A DNA stretch of 64,000 bases, taken from a virus. The translations under genes and the position numbers were made by a program. Position 1 is the first letter of the stretch. Each line of letters starts with the position of its first letter. Positions 17,975-26,490 of this stretch are shown in pieces. The DNA lies in IMG/VR virus record IMGVR_UViG_3300008111_000002, positions 1 through 64,000 of that record, one strand, 5' to 3'. The notes under the pieces were generated by a model. That model was not told the DNA's origin. It saw nothing but the letters and a program-made list of their open reading frames with translations, and did not search any database.

Positions 17975-18439
17975 ATGTGGCAATTTCAATGGTTTCTTAG
18001 TCTTATTCCAGATGGTATCTTTATTTGGATTACTTATGGGTTAATTGCTGCTGGATTTGGATTATACATAACCAGCAAATTAGTAAGCTGGATACCATTG
18101 ATGAGTCAATATAGGTTACCAGTTGAACTAATTGGCGTTGCCGTGTTAGTAGTGGGTTTTTATTTGTTTGGTGGTTACGGTGTTGAAATGAGTTGGCGAG
18201 ATAAAGTTCGCCAACTTGAAGAACAAATTAAGGCAGCTGAAGAAAAGAGTGCTCAAGTCAATACCGTTATAAAAGAAAAGATTGTATACAAAACTAAAGT
18301 CATTAAAGAAAAAGAAGTTCAATATATTGACAGAATTAAAGAAGTAGAAAAAGTAATCGATGCAAAATGCGAAGTTGATCCTGCTGCCATTGATATACTC
18401 AATCAAGCTGCTGAAGATCCTACCAAGGAGACAAAATGA
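17975..18439 (+). CDS. Putative inner-membrane spanin (Rz-like)
   Basis: 154 residues. Two hydrophobic segments (about 12-32 and 48-66, LIGVAVLVVGFYLFGGYGV) followed by a long charged coiled coil (about 70-125, repeated Lys-Glu-Val units). This architecture, and an overlapping lipoprotein gene directly downstream, matches i-spanin/o-spanin pairs of Gram-negative phages, which fuse inner and outer membranes at lysis. Classical Rz has one transmembrane segment; two are seen here, so a holin-spanin variant is possible. Confidence 0.65.
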   Translation: MWQFQWFLSLIPDGIFIWITYGLIAAGFGLYITSKLVSWIPLMSQYRLPVELIGVAVLVVGFYLFGGYGVEMSWRDKVRQLEEQIKAAEEKSAQVNTVIKEKIVYKTKVIKEKEVQYIDRIKEVEKVIDAKCEVDPAAIDILNQAAEDPTKETK

Positions 18440-18699
18440 AATATTTGTTAATTCCGTTGGTATTGCTTGCAGGTTGTTCTACTACAGTTCCAGTAAAAAT
18501 GAAATTTCCCGATATTCCTCCAGAACTTGCAGAAACATGTCCTGCGTTAGAAAAAACTCCAGAAGGAACAACTCAATTAAGCAAAACTTTAGAAGTTGTG
18601 GTAAAAAATTATAGCAAGTACCATCAATGCAAGACTAAGGTTGATGCCTGGAATGAATGGTATCAAGAAAATAAAAAGATTTACGATAGTATTAAATAA
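18436..18699 (+). CDS. Putative outer-membrane spanin lipoprotein (Rz1-like)
   Basis: 87 residues. Signal sequence MKYLLIPLVLLAGC with lipobox L-A-G-C (Cys14), so the mature protein would be lipid-anchored. A Pro-containing linker (PVKMKFPDIPPEL) and helical tail follow. Overlaps the coiled-coil membrane gene by 4 bp, the usual arrangement of spanin pairs. Presence of an outer-membrane lipoprotein spanin implies a Gram-negative host. Confidence 0.75.
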   Translation: MKYLLIPLVLLAGCSTTVPVKMKFPDIPPELAETCPALEKTPEGTTQLSKTLEVVVKNYSKYHQCKTKVDAWNEWYQENKKIYDSIK

Positions 18700-18710
18700 T
18701 AGGAAAATTT

Positions 18711-18944
18711 ATGAACTGGGTTAATAGTATGCTGTCTGATAGTATTAATAAAAGCATAAGCAGCAAACGTGTTGTTACATTCCTAGCATTTTTGATGTGT
18801 TCGGCAGCATTTATTGGGGATCTGTTTTATAACTTAGATGTAAAAGATAGCACATACGAGGGAATGATGTACATCGTAATTGCTGGACTAGGTTTTACAG
18901 CATCTGAAAAATTTTCCAAACAAAAAGACAATAATAGTGAGTAA
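18711..18944 (+). CDS. Putative holin, two transmembrane segments
   Basis: 77 residues. Two predicted membrane helices (about 21-40, VVTFLAFLMCSAAFIGDLFY, and 50-66, MMYIVIAGLGFTASEKF) with charged N and C termini, as in class II holins. It lies in the endolysin/spanin cluster, AGGAAAATT upstream of the ATG. Role in timing lysis is inferred from size, topology and neighbours only. Confidence 0.6.
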   Translation: MNWVNSMLSDSINKSISSKRVVTFLAFLMCSAAFIGDLFYNLDVKDSTYEGMMYIVIAGLGFTASEKFSKQKDNNSE

Positions 18945-18984
18945 TAGCAGCAGTTAATTCAAGGTTTAATTTTTTAAATTTTTA

Positions 18985-18992
18985 GTTAAATA
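18985..18992 (+). promoter_or_regulatory. Weak late-promoter-like box GTTAAATA
   Basis: Two mismatches to TATAAATA, in the largest gap of this block (18945-19025), 33 bp before the ATG at 19026. Low specificity in AT-rich DNA. GGAAGGAGCGAT supplies a strong ribosome binding site. Confidence 0.3.
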
Positions 18993-19025
18993 ACAGTGTA
19001 GTTAATACAACACGGAAGGAGCGAT

Positions 19026-19310
19026 ATGAATAGTGATCTTAAACTATTTAAATGGGTGGTAATTCTTTTAGCACTGCCTTTGAGTTTAGCCATATTCGGT
19101 GGTGATAGTTTCCGCTATCCCTGTCAAGATCCCAAAAACTGGGACAAAGAAATGTGTAAGTTACCCACTTGCGATGTGACCCGTACTTGCCCAGAGCACA
19201 TTTTTAAAGGTCAACGAGATCCTAGACTAGGACCTCCTAAAGATGGAGAATCAGCCCCAACAGCAAAATCAGCAGTTTCAATAGCTCAAGACAATAAAGG
19301 ATGCAGATAA
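19026..19310 (+). CDS. Small exported or membrane-anchored protein
   Basis: 94 residues. N-terminal membrane/signal-like segment (WVVILLALPLSLAIFGG, residues 10-26), then a Cys-rich short ectodomain (RYPCQDPKNWDKEMCKLPTC with further Cys), suggesting disulfides outside the cytoplasm. The YPCQDP segment recalls small membrane proteins of T4-like marine phages. Strong GGAGG-type ribosome site. Function unknown. Confidence 0.75.
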   Translation: MNSDLKLFKWVVILLALPLSLAIFGGDSFRYPCQDPKNWDKEMCKLPTCDVTRTCPEHIFKGQRDPRLGPPKDGESAPTAKSAVSIAQDNKGCR

Positions 19311-19849
19311 TGGAAATTTTACAAAGATTCAAAAAAGAAGATAAAGAAACTGGAGAACACTTTATCTATACAGAAGAGCAATTAATGGCTCGTCTAAAGT
19401 TTTTTATTGGTATTTGTTTAGCACTTACGCTAACAGGTATTGTATTTGTTGTGTTATACAGCATTATTTTTGTAACACAACCATTAAACGCAATTAGCCC
19501 AATCGACCAAAAGTTTTTTGAGTTAATTATTCCTATTGCCACATTCTTAACAGGTACCCTAAGCGGTATCATGTTAGCAGGCAATGACAAGGATCTGAGA
19601 GCTAAGGCTCTTGACGCAGCTAACAAAGCACCCACAGTTAGCCCAGCACCAAGCAGTCCACTTCCGCCCGGCGGAGGTTTTAGTGCAAGTGCAAGCTTTG
19701 GCGGAGCTAGTATGAGTTTAAATAAAGCGGCAGTTCCTGCATTTGGTGCAGCTACAGAAACTTCTGCATTTGGTGCAGCATCAGCAGCACCAGTAATGAG
19801 CAGCACAGGAAAACCTATGCCTGTTCAACCAGAACAACCAGAACTATAA
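19310..19849 (+). CDS. Membrane protein with Ala/Gly/Pro-rich tail
   Basis: 179 residues from the ATG at 19310 (TAATG junction); ATG at 19301 is also in frame. Two membrane helices (about 28-52, FIGICLALTLTGIVFVVLYS, and 68-90). The C-terminal 80 residues are low-complexity Ala/Ser/Pro/Gly (APSSPLPPGGGFSASASFGG), probably disordered. Co-translated with the preceding membrane protein. Function unknown; an envelope role during infection is likely. Confidence 0.75.
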   Translation: MEILQRFKKEDKETGEHFIYTEEQLMARLKFFIGICLALTLTGIVFVVLYSIIFVTQPLNAISPIDQKFFELIIPIATFLTGTLSGIMLAGNDKDLRAKALDAANKAPTVSPAPSSPLPPGGGFSASASFGGASMSLNKAAVPAFGAATETSAFGAASAAPVMSSTGKPMPVQPEQPEL

Positions 19850-19858
19850 GGAGATAGT

Positions 19859-20080
19859 ATGAAACACTTTTTATTAGCAATTAGTTTAGCATTAGGATTT
19901 TCAACTGCGGTATTAGCAGCAGATGCAGCAAAACCAGAAACTGTAAAAGTTTGCGTTGACGTACAAGGCAAGGATGGTAAACCAGTTATTGATCCAAAAA
20001 CTAAAAAACCAAAACAAGATTGTAAAGAAATTAAAAAGCATAAAAAGCATGAAGGCACAAAAGTTCCAGAAAAAAAATAA
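19859..20080 (+). CDS. Small secreted basic protein
   Basis: 73 residues. Clear signal peptide (MKHFLLAISLALGFSTAVLA, cleavage after ALA-A), leaving about 50 Lys-rich residues with two Cys (VCVDVQGKDGK...KQDCKEIKKHKKHE). Likely periplasmic; the His/Lys repeats could bind metal or polyanions. GGAGATAGT precedes the start. Last gene before a terminator. Function unknown. Confidence 0.75.
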   Translation: MKHFLLAISLALGFSTAVLAADAAKPETVKVCVDVQGKDGKPVIDPKTKKPKQDCKEIKKHKKHEGTKVPEKK

Positions 20081-20105
20081 TTTCATCTTAGTAGTTTAAT
20101 TAAAT

Positions 20106-20131
20106 AAAAGGACTGTTGACGCAGTCCTTTT
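20106..20131 (+). terminator. Rho-independent terminator before dnaJ
   Basis: AAAAGGACT (20106-20114) pairs with AGTCCTTTT (20123-20131) over an 8-nt loop; a T-rich stretch follows. The loop holds the -35 hexamer of the next promoter. Confidence 0.75.
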
Positions 20132-20145
20132 ATCTTTTGTATAAT
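20116..20145 (+). promoter_or_regulatory. Sigma70-like promoter with -35 in the terminator loop
   Basis: TTGACG (20116-20121), 18-bp spacer, TATAAT (20140-20145). Transcription should start about 20152, giving a leader of only about three bases before the dnaJ ATG at 20155, with no Shine-Dalgarno sequence. Confidence 0.75.
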
Positions 20146-20154
20146 ATTAAAACT

Positions 20155-20997
20155 ATGGATTACTATTCAACCCTTGGATTACAGAGAGGTGCTTCTCAAG
20201 AAGAAATTAAAAAAGCTTACAGAAGCATGGCAATGAAACATCACCCAGATCGTGGTGGTAACGAAAAAACATTTAAAGAAATCAGTCAAGCATACGATGT
20301 ACTAACCGATCCACAGAAAAAACAAATGGTTGACATGGGAATGGATCCTCTTAATCCGCACCAACAACATCATCACGGCGGACAACAATTTCATTTTAAT
20401 ACAGGAAACTTTGAGGATATATTTTCTCAATTTGGATTTAATCCCTTTGGCAGTTTTCAGCAACAACAACGTAGAAAAAATTCTAGTATACAAGTAGCTG
20501 TAGAAATTACTCTTTTAGATGTACTAAATGGTAAATCTATGGAAGCTGAAATTGGAATGCCTAACGGACAACGTAAATTAGTAACAATTAATATTCCAGC
20601 CGGAGTTCATCATGGACAACAAATAAAATATGGAGGCATGGGAGATAGTTCTATTCCACACATTCCACCCGGCGATTTACTAGTCAATATAAAAATAAAA
20701 TCAGACGATATCTTTCAACGCGATGGAAATAATTTAATTTGTGAATGGAAGATGCCTGTTTGGGATGCAATTCTAGGAAACAGTATTAATATCAAAACTA
20801 TAGATGATAGAACTATTAATATTAATATTCCTCCAGGAACACAGCCAGACACTATGTTTAGTTGTTCAGGAGAAGGACTACCAGATGTACATACAAAAAT
20901 CAAAGGTAAACTGTTAGTCAAAATTAAAATTGGAATTCCTAAAAATCTAACCCAAGAACAACGAGATCTAATACTAAAAATAAAACATGGAATTTAA
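20155..20997 (+). CDS. dnaJ: DnaJ/CbpA-type Hsp40 co-chaperone
   Basis: 280 residues from the ATG at 20155. J domain at residues 1-65 with the HPD motif (30-32), Gly/Phe-rich linker (FEDIFSQFGFNPFGSFQQQQ), and two C-terminal substrate-binding domains (AGVHHGQQIKYGGMGD; NIPPGTQPDTMFSCSGEGLP). The Cys-rich zinc finger of DnaJ is absent, so it is CbpA-like. It would stimulate host DnaK ATPase. It overlaps peptide deformylase by 11 bp and heads a three-gene proteostasis operon driven by a near-leaderless promoter. Confidence 0.9.
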   Translation: MDYYSTLGLQRGASQEEIKKAYRSMAMKHHPDRGGNEKTFKEISQAYDVLTDPQKKQMVDMGMDPLNPHQQHHHGGQQFHFNTGNFEDIFSQFGFNPFGSFQQQQRRKNSSIQVAVEITLLDVLNGKSMEAEIGMPNGQRKLVTINIPAGVHHGQQIKYGGMGDSSIPHIPPGDLLVNIKIKSDDIFQRDGNNLICEWKMPVWDAILGNSINIKTIDDRTININIPPGTQPDTMFSCSGEGLPDVHTKIKGKLLVKIKIGIPKNLTQEQRDLILKIKHGI

Positions 20998-21484
20998 ACT
21001 AGGAGCTCACGAAAGTCTCATAACTACCAGCTCAAATTGGGACTTTGACAAAGACGGTAATGCTGAAGAATTTGAAAAATCAATGATTGAATTTATGGTT
21101 GCTAATCACGGAATAGGACTAGCGGCTAATCAAATTGGTATTACTAAGCGAGTATTTGTAATTGGTAGCATTAACATTCCTGGATTTCCAGAACCATTTG
21201 CTGTGTTTAATCCTGTAATTACAGAATACAGCAAAGATCAAAATGTAGATAAAGAAGGTTGCTTAAGTTATCCTAATCTGTGGTTAACTGTTAAACGACC
21301 AGAATGGATTGTTACACAATATCAAGATTCTAAAGGAAACTATCATGAAGTAAAAATAGATGGTTATCTTGCTAGATGTTTTCAACACGAATACGATCAT
21401 CTTAATGGTGTGTGCTTTGTAGACAAAGTATCCCAGATGAAGTTACAATTAGCTATGAAGAAACTAAGGAAACAAAAACAATGA
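20987..21484 (+). CDS. def: Peptide deformylase
   Basis: 165 residues. All three family motifs are present: GIGLAANQIG (42-51), EGCLSYP (90-96, metal-binding Cys92) and QHEYDHLNG (133-141, H134, catalytic E135, H138). It removes formyl groups from nascent Met; viral deformylases are compact and lack the bacterial C-terminal helix, though this one keeps a Lys-rich tail. Sits between dnaJ and the Clp ATPase with overlaps on both sides. Confidence 0.93.
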   Translation: MEFKLGAHESLITTSSNWDFDKDGNAEEFEKSMIEFMVANHGIGLAANQIGITKRVFVIGSINIPGFPEPFAVFNPVITEYSKDQNVDKEGCLSYPNLWLTVKRPEWIVTQYQDSKGNYHEVKIDGYLARCFQHEYDHLNGVCFVDKVSQMKLQLAMKKLRKQKQ

Positions 21485-23781
21485 TCCAACCTAGTGAATC
21501 ACTACAAGCAATCTTTGAAAGATCTATTAAGATTGCTAAAGATAATAGTCACGAGTATATTACCATTGAACATATACTGTACAGTATTATGCTTGATGAA
21601 CCATCCTATAAAGTTATTGAGAACTTTGGAGCAGATGCAGAGTTTATTAAAACAAACTTAGATGCATTTGTTAAAAACAATCTTGATGATTTAAAAAGCA
21701 CTATTGTTGATCGTCCAAAGAAAACTAATAGTGTAGAGCGTGTTTTAAATAGATGTTTTACACAGGTATTGTTTAGCGGACGTCAACATATTGAACCCAT
21801 CGATGTTCTTATAAGTATTTTAAGTGAAAAGAATTCTTTTGCATTTTACTTCTTAACTAAATCTGGCGTCGTTAAAGATAAATTTGTCAAGTATTTCCAC
21901 GAAAACTTTAACGAAGAAGAAAACGAAATTGAAACACAACTAACGAATCCTAATCAAGTGGAAAAAATAATCAATACATTCTGCACTAATCTTTCATTGC
22001 AGGCCAAACAAAAGAAAATTGATCCTGTAATTGGCAGAGATGAAGAATTAGAAAAAGTACAATTAGTACTGGCAAGACGTAATAAGTGCAATGTTCTCAT
22101 GGTAGGCGATCCCGGTGTAGGTAAGACTGCCATTGCAGAGGGACTGGCACGTAAGATTCACGAAAAGAAAGTTCCTAAGTTTATTCAAGACCATACTGTT
22201 TATACTCTTGATATCAGTGCATTGTTAGCTGGTAGTAAGTATAGAGGTGACTTTGAAGAGCGTGTTAAAGCAGTTCTTTCTGCACTTGAGAAGAAAGGTA
22301 AAATTATTCTGTTTATTGATGAAGCACACATGATGCAGGGCGCAGGTGCTGCTAATCAATCAAGCAATGATATGGCCAATATGCTTAAGCCTATTCTTAC
22401 CAAAGGTGTTATTAAACTAGTGGCGTCAACTACATGGGAAGAATATCGCAAACACTTTGAAAAAGATCGTGCATTGATGCGCAGATTTCAAAGAATTACT
22501 ATTGACGAACCTTCCGCTGAAGTATCCGTTAAAATTCTCAAAGGTGTTAAGAAGTATTATGAAAAACATCATAATGTTAAAATTACCGAAGGTGCTATTG
22601 AACAGGCAGTTAAGTTGTCAGTAAAGTATATGACTGATAAGAAACTGCCAGACAAAGCAATTGATATCCTAGACTGTGCCAGTGCTCGTTATAAATTAAA
22701 AGACGAAGACGACGGTGATGTTATCAACATTGTTGATGTAGAGCAGATTCTGTTTGAAGTCAGTAAGATGCTTAATATGCCATTAGAAAATATTGCACAG
22801 AAAGAAAGTAAAAATCTTAGCAATCTAGAAAAAAATCTCAAGACCGTAATTTTTGGTCAAGATACAGCCGTTGATAATTTGCTGGACAAAATTTTTGTTG
22901 CTCAAGCAGGAATGAAATCTCCTAATAAACCAATTGGTAGTTTCTTGTTCTTAGGACCAACTGGTTGTGGTAAAACTGAAACTGCTAAACAATTAGCAGA
23001 TAAAATGTCTATGCCGTTGATCCGTTTTGATATGAGTGAATATCAAGAAAAGCATTCAGTGGCTAAACTGATCGGTGCTCCTCCGGGTTACGTTGGATTT
23101 GAAGACAATGCTGGTCAATTAATTACCAAACTACAGGAAAATCCCAACAGTGTATTACTGTTAGATGAAATTGAAAAAGCTCATCCAGATGTCAGTAATG
23201 TGTTGTTACAGTTAATGGATAACGGTTTTGTAACTGGTTCCAATGGTAAAGTTGCAGATGCTCGAAATGTTATTTTAATTATGACCAGTAATTTAGGTGC
23301 AGCCGACAATGAGAAGAATACCATTGGTTTTGGAACACTAGAAAAAACTGGTGAAGACGATAAGGCTGTTAAGAAATTCTTTAAACCAGAATTCCGTAAT
23401 CGTTTAGATGCTGTAATCAAGTTCAGCAGTCTTAAACCAGAAGTTGTACACAGTATTGTTGAGAAGTTTATCAAAGATCTGTCAACACAAATCAAAGATA
23501 AAGGTATTGAGATCGTTGCCAACACTGATGCTATCAAATATCTAGCAGAAAAAGGTTATGACAGTAAAATGGGTGCAAGACCGTTGGCTAGAATTATCGA
23601 TAACGAAATTAAGAGTCCGCTAAGTCGTAAAATTCTGTTTGGCGAACTTCAAGCAGGTGGCAAAATTACAGTTACCGTTAATAATGGTAAGTTGGATTTT
23701 GATATTGTTGATTCAAAGAAAAAGCTTGCCAAGTCAGATGACATTATTGAATCAATTACATTTAACAATATTGTACCGTGA
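21481..23781 (+). CDS. ClpA-like double AAA+ protein unfoldase
   Basis: 766 residues from the ATG at 21481 (ATGA overlap with deformylase). Clp N-domain repeats (1-140), then D1 with Walker A GDPGVGKT (209-216) and Walker B ILFIDEA, D2 with Walker A GPTGCGKT (492-499) and LLLDEIEKAHPDV, and R-N-R-L-D. There is no ClpB-type coiled-coil middle domain, so it is ClpA-like. The loop TIGFGTLEK carries I-G-F (615-617) where ClpA has its I-G-L ClpP-docking tripeptide, so it may redirect host ClpP. It overlaps the next gene by 4 bp. Confidence 0.9.
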   Translation: MIQPSESLQAIFERSIKIAKDNSHEYITIEHILYSIMLDEPSYKVIENFGADAEFIKTNLDAFVKNNLDDLKSTIVDRPKKTNSVERVLNRCFTQVLFSGRQHIEPIDVLISILSEKNSFAFYFLTKSGVVKDKFVKYFHENFNEEENEIETQLTNPNQVEKIINTFCTNLSLQAKQKKIDPVIGRDEELEKVQLVLARRNKCNVLMVGDPGVGKTAIAEGLARKIHEKKVPKFIQDHTVYTLDISALLAGSKYRGDFEERVKAVLSALEKKGKIILFIDEAHMMQGAGAANQSSNDMANMLKPILTKGVIKLVASTTWEEYRKHFEKDRALMRRFQRITIDEPSAEVSVKILKGVKKYYEKHHNVKITEGAIEQAVKLSVKYMTDKKLPDKAIDILDCASARYKLKDEDDGDVINIVDVEQILFEVSKMLNMPLENIAQKESKNLSNLEKNLKTVIFGQDTAVDNLLDKIFVAQAGMKSPNKPIGSFLFLGPTGCGKTETAKQLADKMSMPLIRFDMSEYQEKHSVAKLIGAPPGYVGFEDNAGQLITKLQENPNSVLLLDEIEKAHPDVSNVLLQLMDNGFVTGSNGKVADARNVILIMTSNLGAADNEKNTIGFGTLEKTGEDDKAVKKFFKPEFRNRLDAVIKFSSLKPEVVHSIVEKFIKDLSTQIKDKGIEIVANTDAIKYLAEKGYDSKMGARPLARIIDNEIKSPLSRKILFGELQAGGKITVTVNNGKLDFDIVDSKKKLAKSDDIIESITFNNIVP

Positions 23782-24452
23782 TTACAGCCAAATACATAAG
23801 AAAAAAATTCTACAACAAGTGGTCTTATAAACTCAGCCTCCGAATTAAGGGGGCTGGGATTTTTAGATACAACAGCTATGCTGACATTAAAGCATTAATG
23901 ATTAGTCCTAAGTCGCCCCATTTTAAATTGTATAAACTTGAAGAAAAGGCATTAGACAATAAAGAGTATGTATATGCCATTGCAGACTTTTTATCCAAAC
24001 ATCCTAAAGAAATTGCAGCGTTGAGAATAGAGGGCAGCACTCTTGATATCTATGCTAACGATAAAGATTTTTTTAATGAAGCTAGCGATGCTTTTAAACT
24101 GTTTACATGGAAACGTTTTATTCCGGATCCTACTACGGAACATCTGTTAGATAATGGTAGAAAAATAATTGGAAAACGCCTAGCTCATAACAAATATCAG
24201 TATAAAGTTTATCTAACTCCGCACAAATTGCCCGTTGGCAATGCTGTAAGAACTAGTTTTATTGAATTTGTAGATCAAAATTCAGAAAAAGTTCTAATGT
24301 CTCTTTCTGTTAAAGATTGGTTTCTACGAACACAATGGAACTGGGACCGTAGATACATTTATGTAGATAACGAACAAACATTGTTAATGCTAAAGCTCAA
24401 ATGTGGCGATGCTTTGGGCAGCGTATACGAATATCTAATTATTGATAAATAA
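23778..24452 (+). CDS. Conserved protein after Clp, unknown function
   Basis: 224 residues from a GTG start that overlaps the clp stop (GTGA). Basic, alpha/beta, with strongly aromatic C-terminal half (DWFLRTQWNWDRRYIYVDNE). No known domain is recognised. The segment after the start contains IKGAGIFRYNSYADIKALMI. It is translationally coupled to the Clp ATPase, so an adaptor or substrate-delivery role is conceivable but has no direct support. Confidence 0.75.
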   Translation: MITAKYIRKKFYNKWSYKLSLRIKGAGIFRYNSYADIKALMISPKSPHFKLYKLEEKALDNKEYVYAIADFLSKHPKEIAALRIEGSTLDIYANDKDFFNEASDAFKLFTWKRFIPDPTTEHLLDNGRKIIGKRLAHNKYQYKVYLTPHKLPVGNAVRTSFIEFVDQNSEKVLMSLSVKDWFLRTQWNWDRRYIYVDNEQTLLMLKLKCGDALGSVYEYLIIDK

Positions 24453-24457
24453 TTACT

Positions 24458-24826
24458 ATGCCAGCACAAAGTATAGTTTTAGTAAATCAAACCACAACGG
24501 TTTCTAACAATCTTTCGCAATATACCTATTCCGCCAAACAAAAAGGCGACGGGTATGACAACGTTGGGGATGGGAAACATACCGTTGTATTCCTATTTGA
24601 CAACTTTAAGGGCGCAGTAAAAATGCAAGCAACCCTTGCTATAGATCCCACTGAAGCAGATTGGTTTGATGTTACATACGATTTAAATCCATCTGATTTA
24701 ACCGCACTTGATAGTACACCTTTAGTAACCGCAGAATATCGTAATTTTACTGGCAATTTTACATGGATCAGAGCTGGTTACATACTGCAACAAGGTACTA
24801 TCCGCGAAATTCGTTATAATCACTAA
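24458..24826 (+). CDS. Small beta-rich protein, probably virion component
   Basis: 122 residues, starting MPAQSIVLVNQTTTVSNNLS. Alternating polar/hydrophobic pattern, no Cys, an N-T-T-T-V / F-T-W-I-R-A-G-Y character typical of small structural beta-sandwich proteins (head decoration or fibre-like). No motif proves this. A GATAAATA string at 24444 overlaps the previous stop and is too close to the ATG for a normal leader, so the gene is probably read from upstream. Confidence 0.7.
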   Translation: MPAQSIVLVNQTTTVSNNLSQYTYSAKQKGDGYDNVGDGKHTVVFLFDNFKGAVKMQATLAIDPTEADWFDVTYDLNPSDLTALDSTPLVTAEYRNFTGNFTWIRAGYILQQGTIREIRYNH

Positions 24827-24838
24827 CTTCAAACAGTA

Positions 24839-24870
24839 GATAAATATAGTATCATCTTACGGAAGATACT
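24839..24870 (+). promoter_or_regulatory. Late box GATAAATA plus hairpin abutting the start codon
   Basis: GATAAATA at 24839-24846. Then ATCTT/AAGAT (24854-24858 with 24863-24867) closes over ACGG, extended by AGT/ACT across a 3-nt bulge; the last base of the stem is 24870 and the ATG is 24871. No free Shine-Dalgarno sequence remains. Likely a late promoter whose transcript begins with a hairpin. Confidence 0.6.
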
Positions 24871-26490
24871 ATGAGAGACCTATTATCTAAATTAGACGCT
24901 ATTATTAGCGAAACACAATTAAATCCAAATGATCCCAAAGGCGATTATGAGGCTAAGAAAAAATCTTTACAGGATTTAGAAAATGATCCTGTGGCTGCAG
25001 AAGATCCAGAAATTGCCGCTGCAATTGATCAGCGTAAAACAGATCTAGAAAAAGAAGCTAAACAAAAAGGCGTTGTTGAAAATTTTGAAATTGGAGACGA
25101 GTTTGGTATTAGCTTTGCAGAAGATCTAGAAATTGGCACAACAATTACAGAGATCCTAGAAGACGGCATTGTCATTGATCTAGACGACGATGCAGTTTCA
25201 TTCCTAGAAAGTCAAGGAATTAAATTCTTTGAAGGTGAACTTGTAGAAGGTGTAGCTGGTCCTAAGAGCTGCTGGAAGGGCTACAGAAAAGTTGGTACTA
25301 AGCCAGGCACTGGTCGTAACGCAGGCAAACGTGTAAATGACTGCGAGAAAATTGGTGAAAATCTAGACGAATATTTCTTTTTTGATGATCCAAAGAAAAA
25401 AGATCGTGGGCCTAGAGATTCTGGGCATGACGAATTAGATCGACGTGCAAAATCCAAAGTAGACTTGGGCGGTAGAGATGCTAGAGATTATAAAGATGCT
25501 AAGAAAAAAGGACAGTATAAAATTTCTGGGCCTAAAGGTAAACTTCCAGAAGACCATGGTCCTGAAAATCCAGACGCAAGTTATAACGTAGGTGAGTACG
25601 ATCGCGAAGGCGATATGGCCAAAGACGATTTAAGAACTATCAATGATGCTGCTAAAGAATTATACAGCATTATCAAAGCAGACGAAAATCTACCAGAATG
25701 GGTACAGGCCAAAATTGTTAAAGCAATGGATTATTTAGACACTGCTCGCGACTACATGAAGGCTAACAAATATGCTGAAGATACAGAAGTAGACGAAGCT
25801 AGAAAACCAGCAATAAACTTTGATGGTGACGATATTCAAAAATTAATTACTATAGACGATCTGCCTACATTAAAAGCACAGGCATTTGATTTAATTTCTA
25901 AACCAAGCCAACGTCCAATGAAACCAGAAAAAGTAGAATGGTTTAAAAATGCCCTCGAAAGAATAATGGATAAGAAAGGGGTCATTAAATTAATGTATGA
26001 CCTAATGTTATCAGGTGAGGGGCATGGTGTAATTGGTACTAGATCGTCAATGGGGCAAAGTAATTACAGAAAGAGATTTGCCGATGACATAAACGAAGGT
26101 GATGTAAGCACAGGTAATCTTCAAAAGATGATGCAATACACTAATTTAATAGGAAACTATGTCGATGATCCAGAAGCCAAGAAATATGTAAATGAACTAA
26201 AATCTATGTTAAACTGGTATTTAGGTCAAGATAAAGAATCAAATGTTGATGAAGCTAAGTATCAAGGTCGTGAAGTGCCGTTAGGCAAGAAGATGGCTGG
26301 CGATGTTAAAAAATCAAAAGTATATGTACGTAAGCCAAATGGTAATATTGTCAAAGTAAACTTTGGCGATAAAAAGATGCGTATTAAAAAATCTAATCCT
26401 GCACGTAGAAAATCATTCCGTGCTAGACATAACTGCAAAAATCCAGGTCCACGTTGGAAAGCACGTTATTGGTCATGCAGGAGCTGGTAA
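24871..26490 (+). CDS. Large internal-head-type protein with basic Cys modules
   Basis: 539 residues. The N terminus MRDLLSKLDAIISE resembles a T4 capsid-targeting peptide with an I-S-E prohead-protease-like site. It is mosaic: acidic N part; a basic Cys module (SCWKGYRKVGTKPGTGRNAG, about residues 132-158); a charged linker; a helical segment (LPEWVQAKIVKAMDYLDTAR, about 273-292); and a very basic C-terminal tail (RKSFRARHNCKNPGPRWKAR then YWSCRSW). T-E-V-D-E-A-R and N-V-D-E-A-K may be further cleavage sites. Likely packaged with DNA in the head; no enzymatic motif. Confidence 0.7.
   Translation: MRDLLSKLDAIISETQLNPNDPKGDYEAKKKSLQDLENDPVAAEDPEIAAAIDQRKTDLEKEAKQKGVVENFEIGDEFGISFAEDLEIGTTITEILEDGIVIDLDDDAVSFLESQGIKFFEGELVEGVAGPKSCWKGYRKVGTKPGTGRNAGKRVNDCEKIGENLDEYFFFDDPKKKDRGPRDSGHDELDRRAKSKVDLGGRDARDYKDAKKKGQYKISGPKGKLPEDHGPENPDASYNVGEYDREGDMAKDDLRTINDAAKELYSIIKADENLPEWVQAKIVKAMDYLDTARDYMKANKYAEDTEVDEARKPAINFDGDDIQKLITIDDLPTLKAQAFDLISKPSQRPMKPEKVEWFKNALERIMDKKGVIKLMYDLMLSGEGHGVIGTRSSMGQSNYRKRFADDINEGDVSTGNLQKMMQYTNLIGNYVDDPEAKKYVNELKSMLNWYLGQDKESNVDEAKYQGREVPLGKKMAGDVKKSKVYVRKPNGNIVKVNFGDKKMRIKKSNPARRKSFRARHNCKNPGPRWKARYWSCRSW

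Noticed and set aside
21481-23781. ClpB-type disaggregase
   Set aside because: No long coiled-coil middle domain between D1 and D2, and an I-G-F loop is present, so ClpA-like is preferred.
24444-24451. GATAAATA string before the gene at 24458
   Set aside because: It is formed by the last codons and stop of the previous gene and leaves 6 bases to the ATG; probably coincidence.
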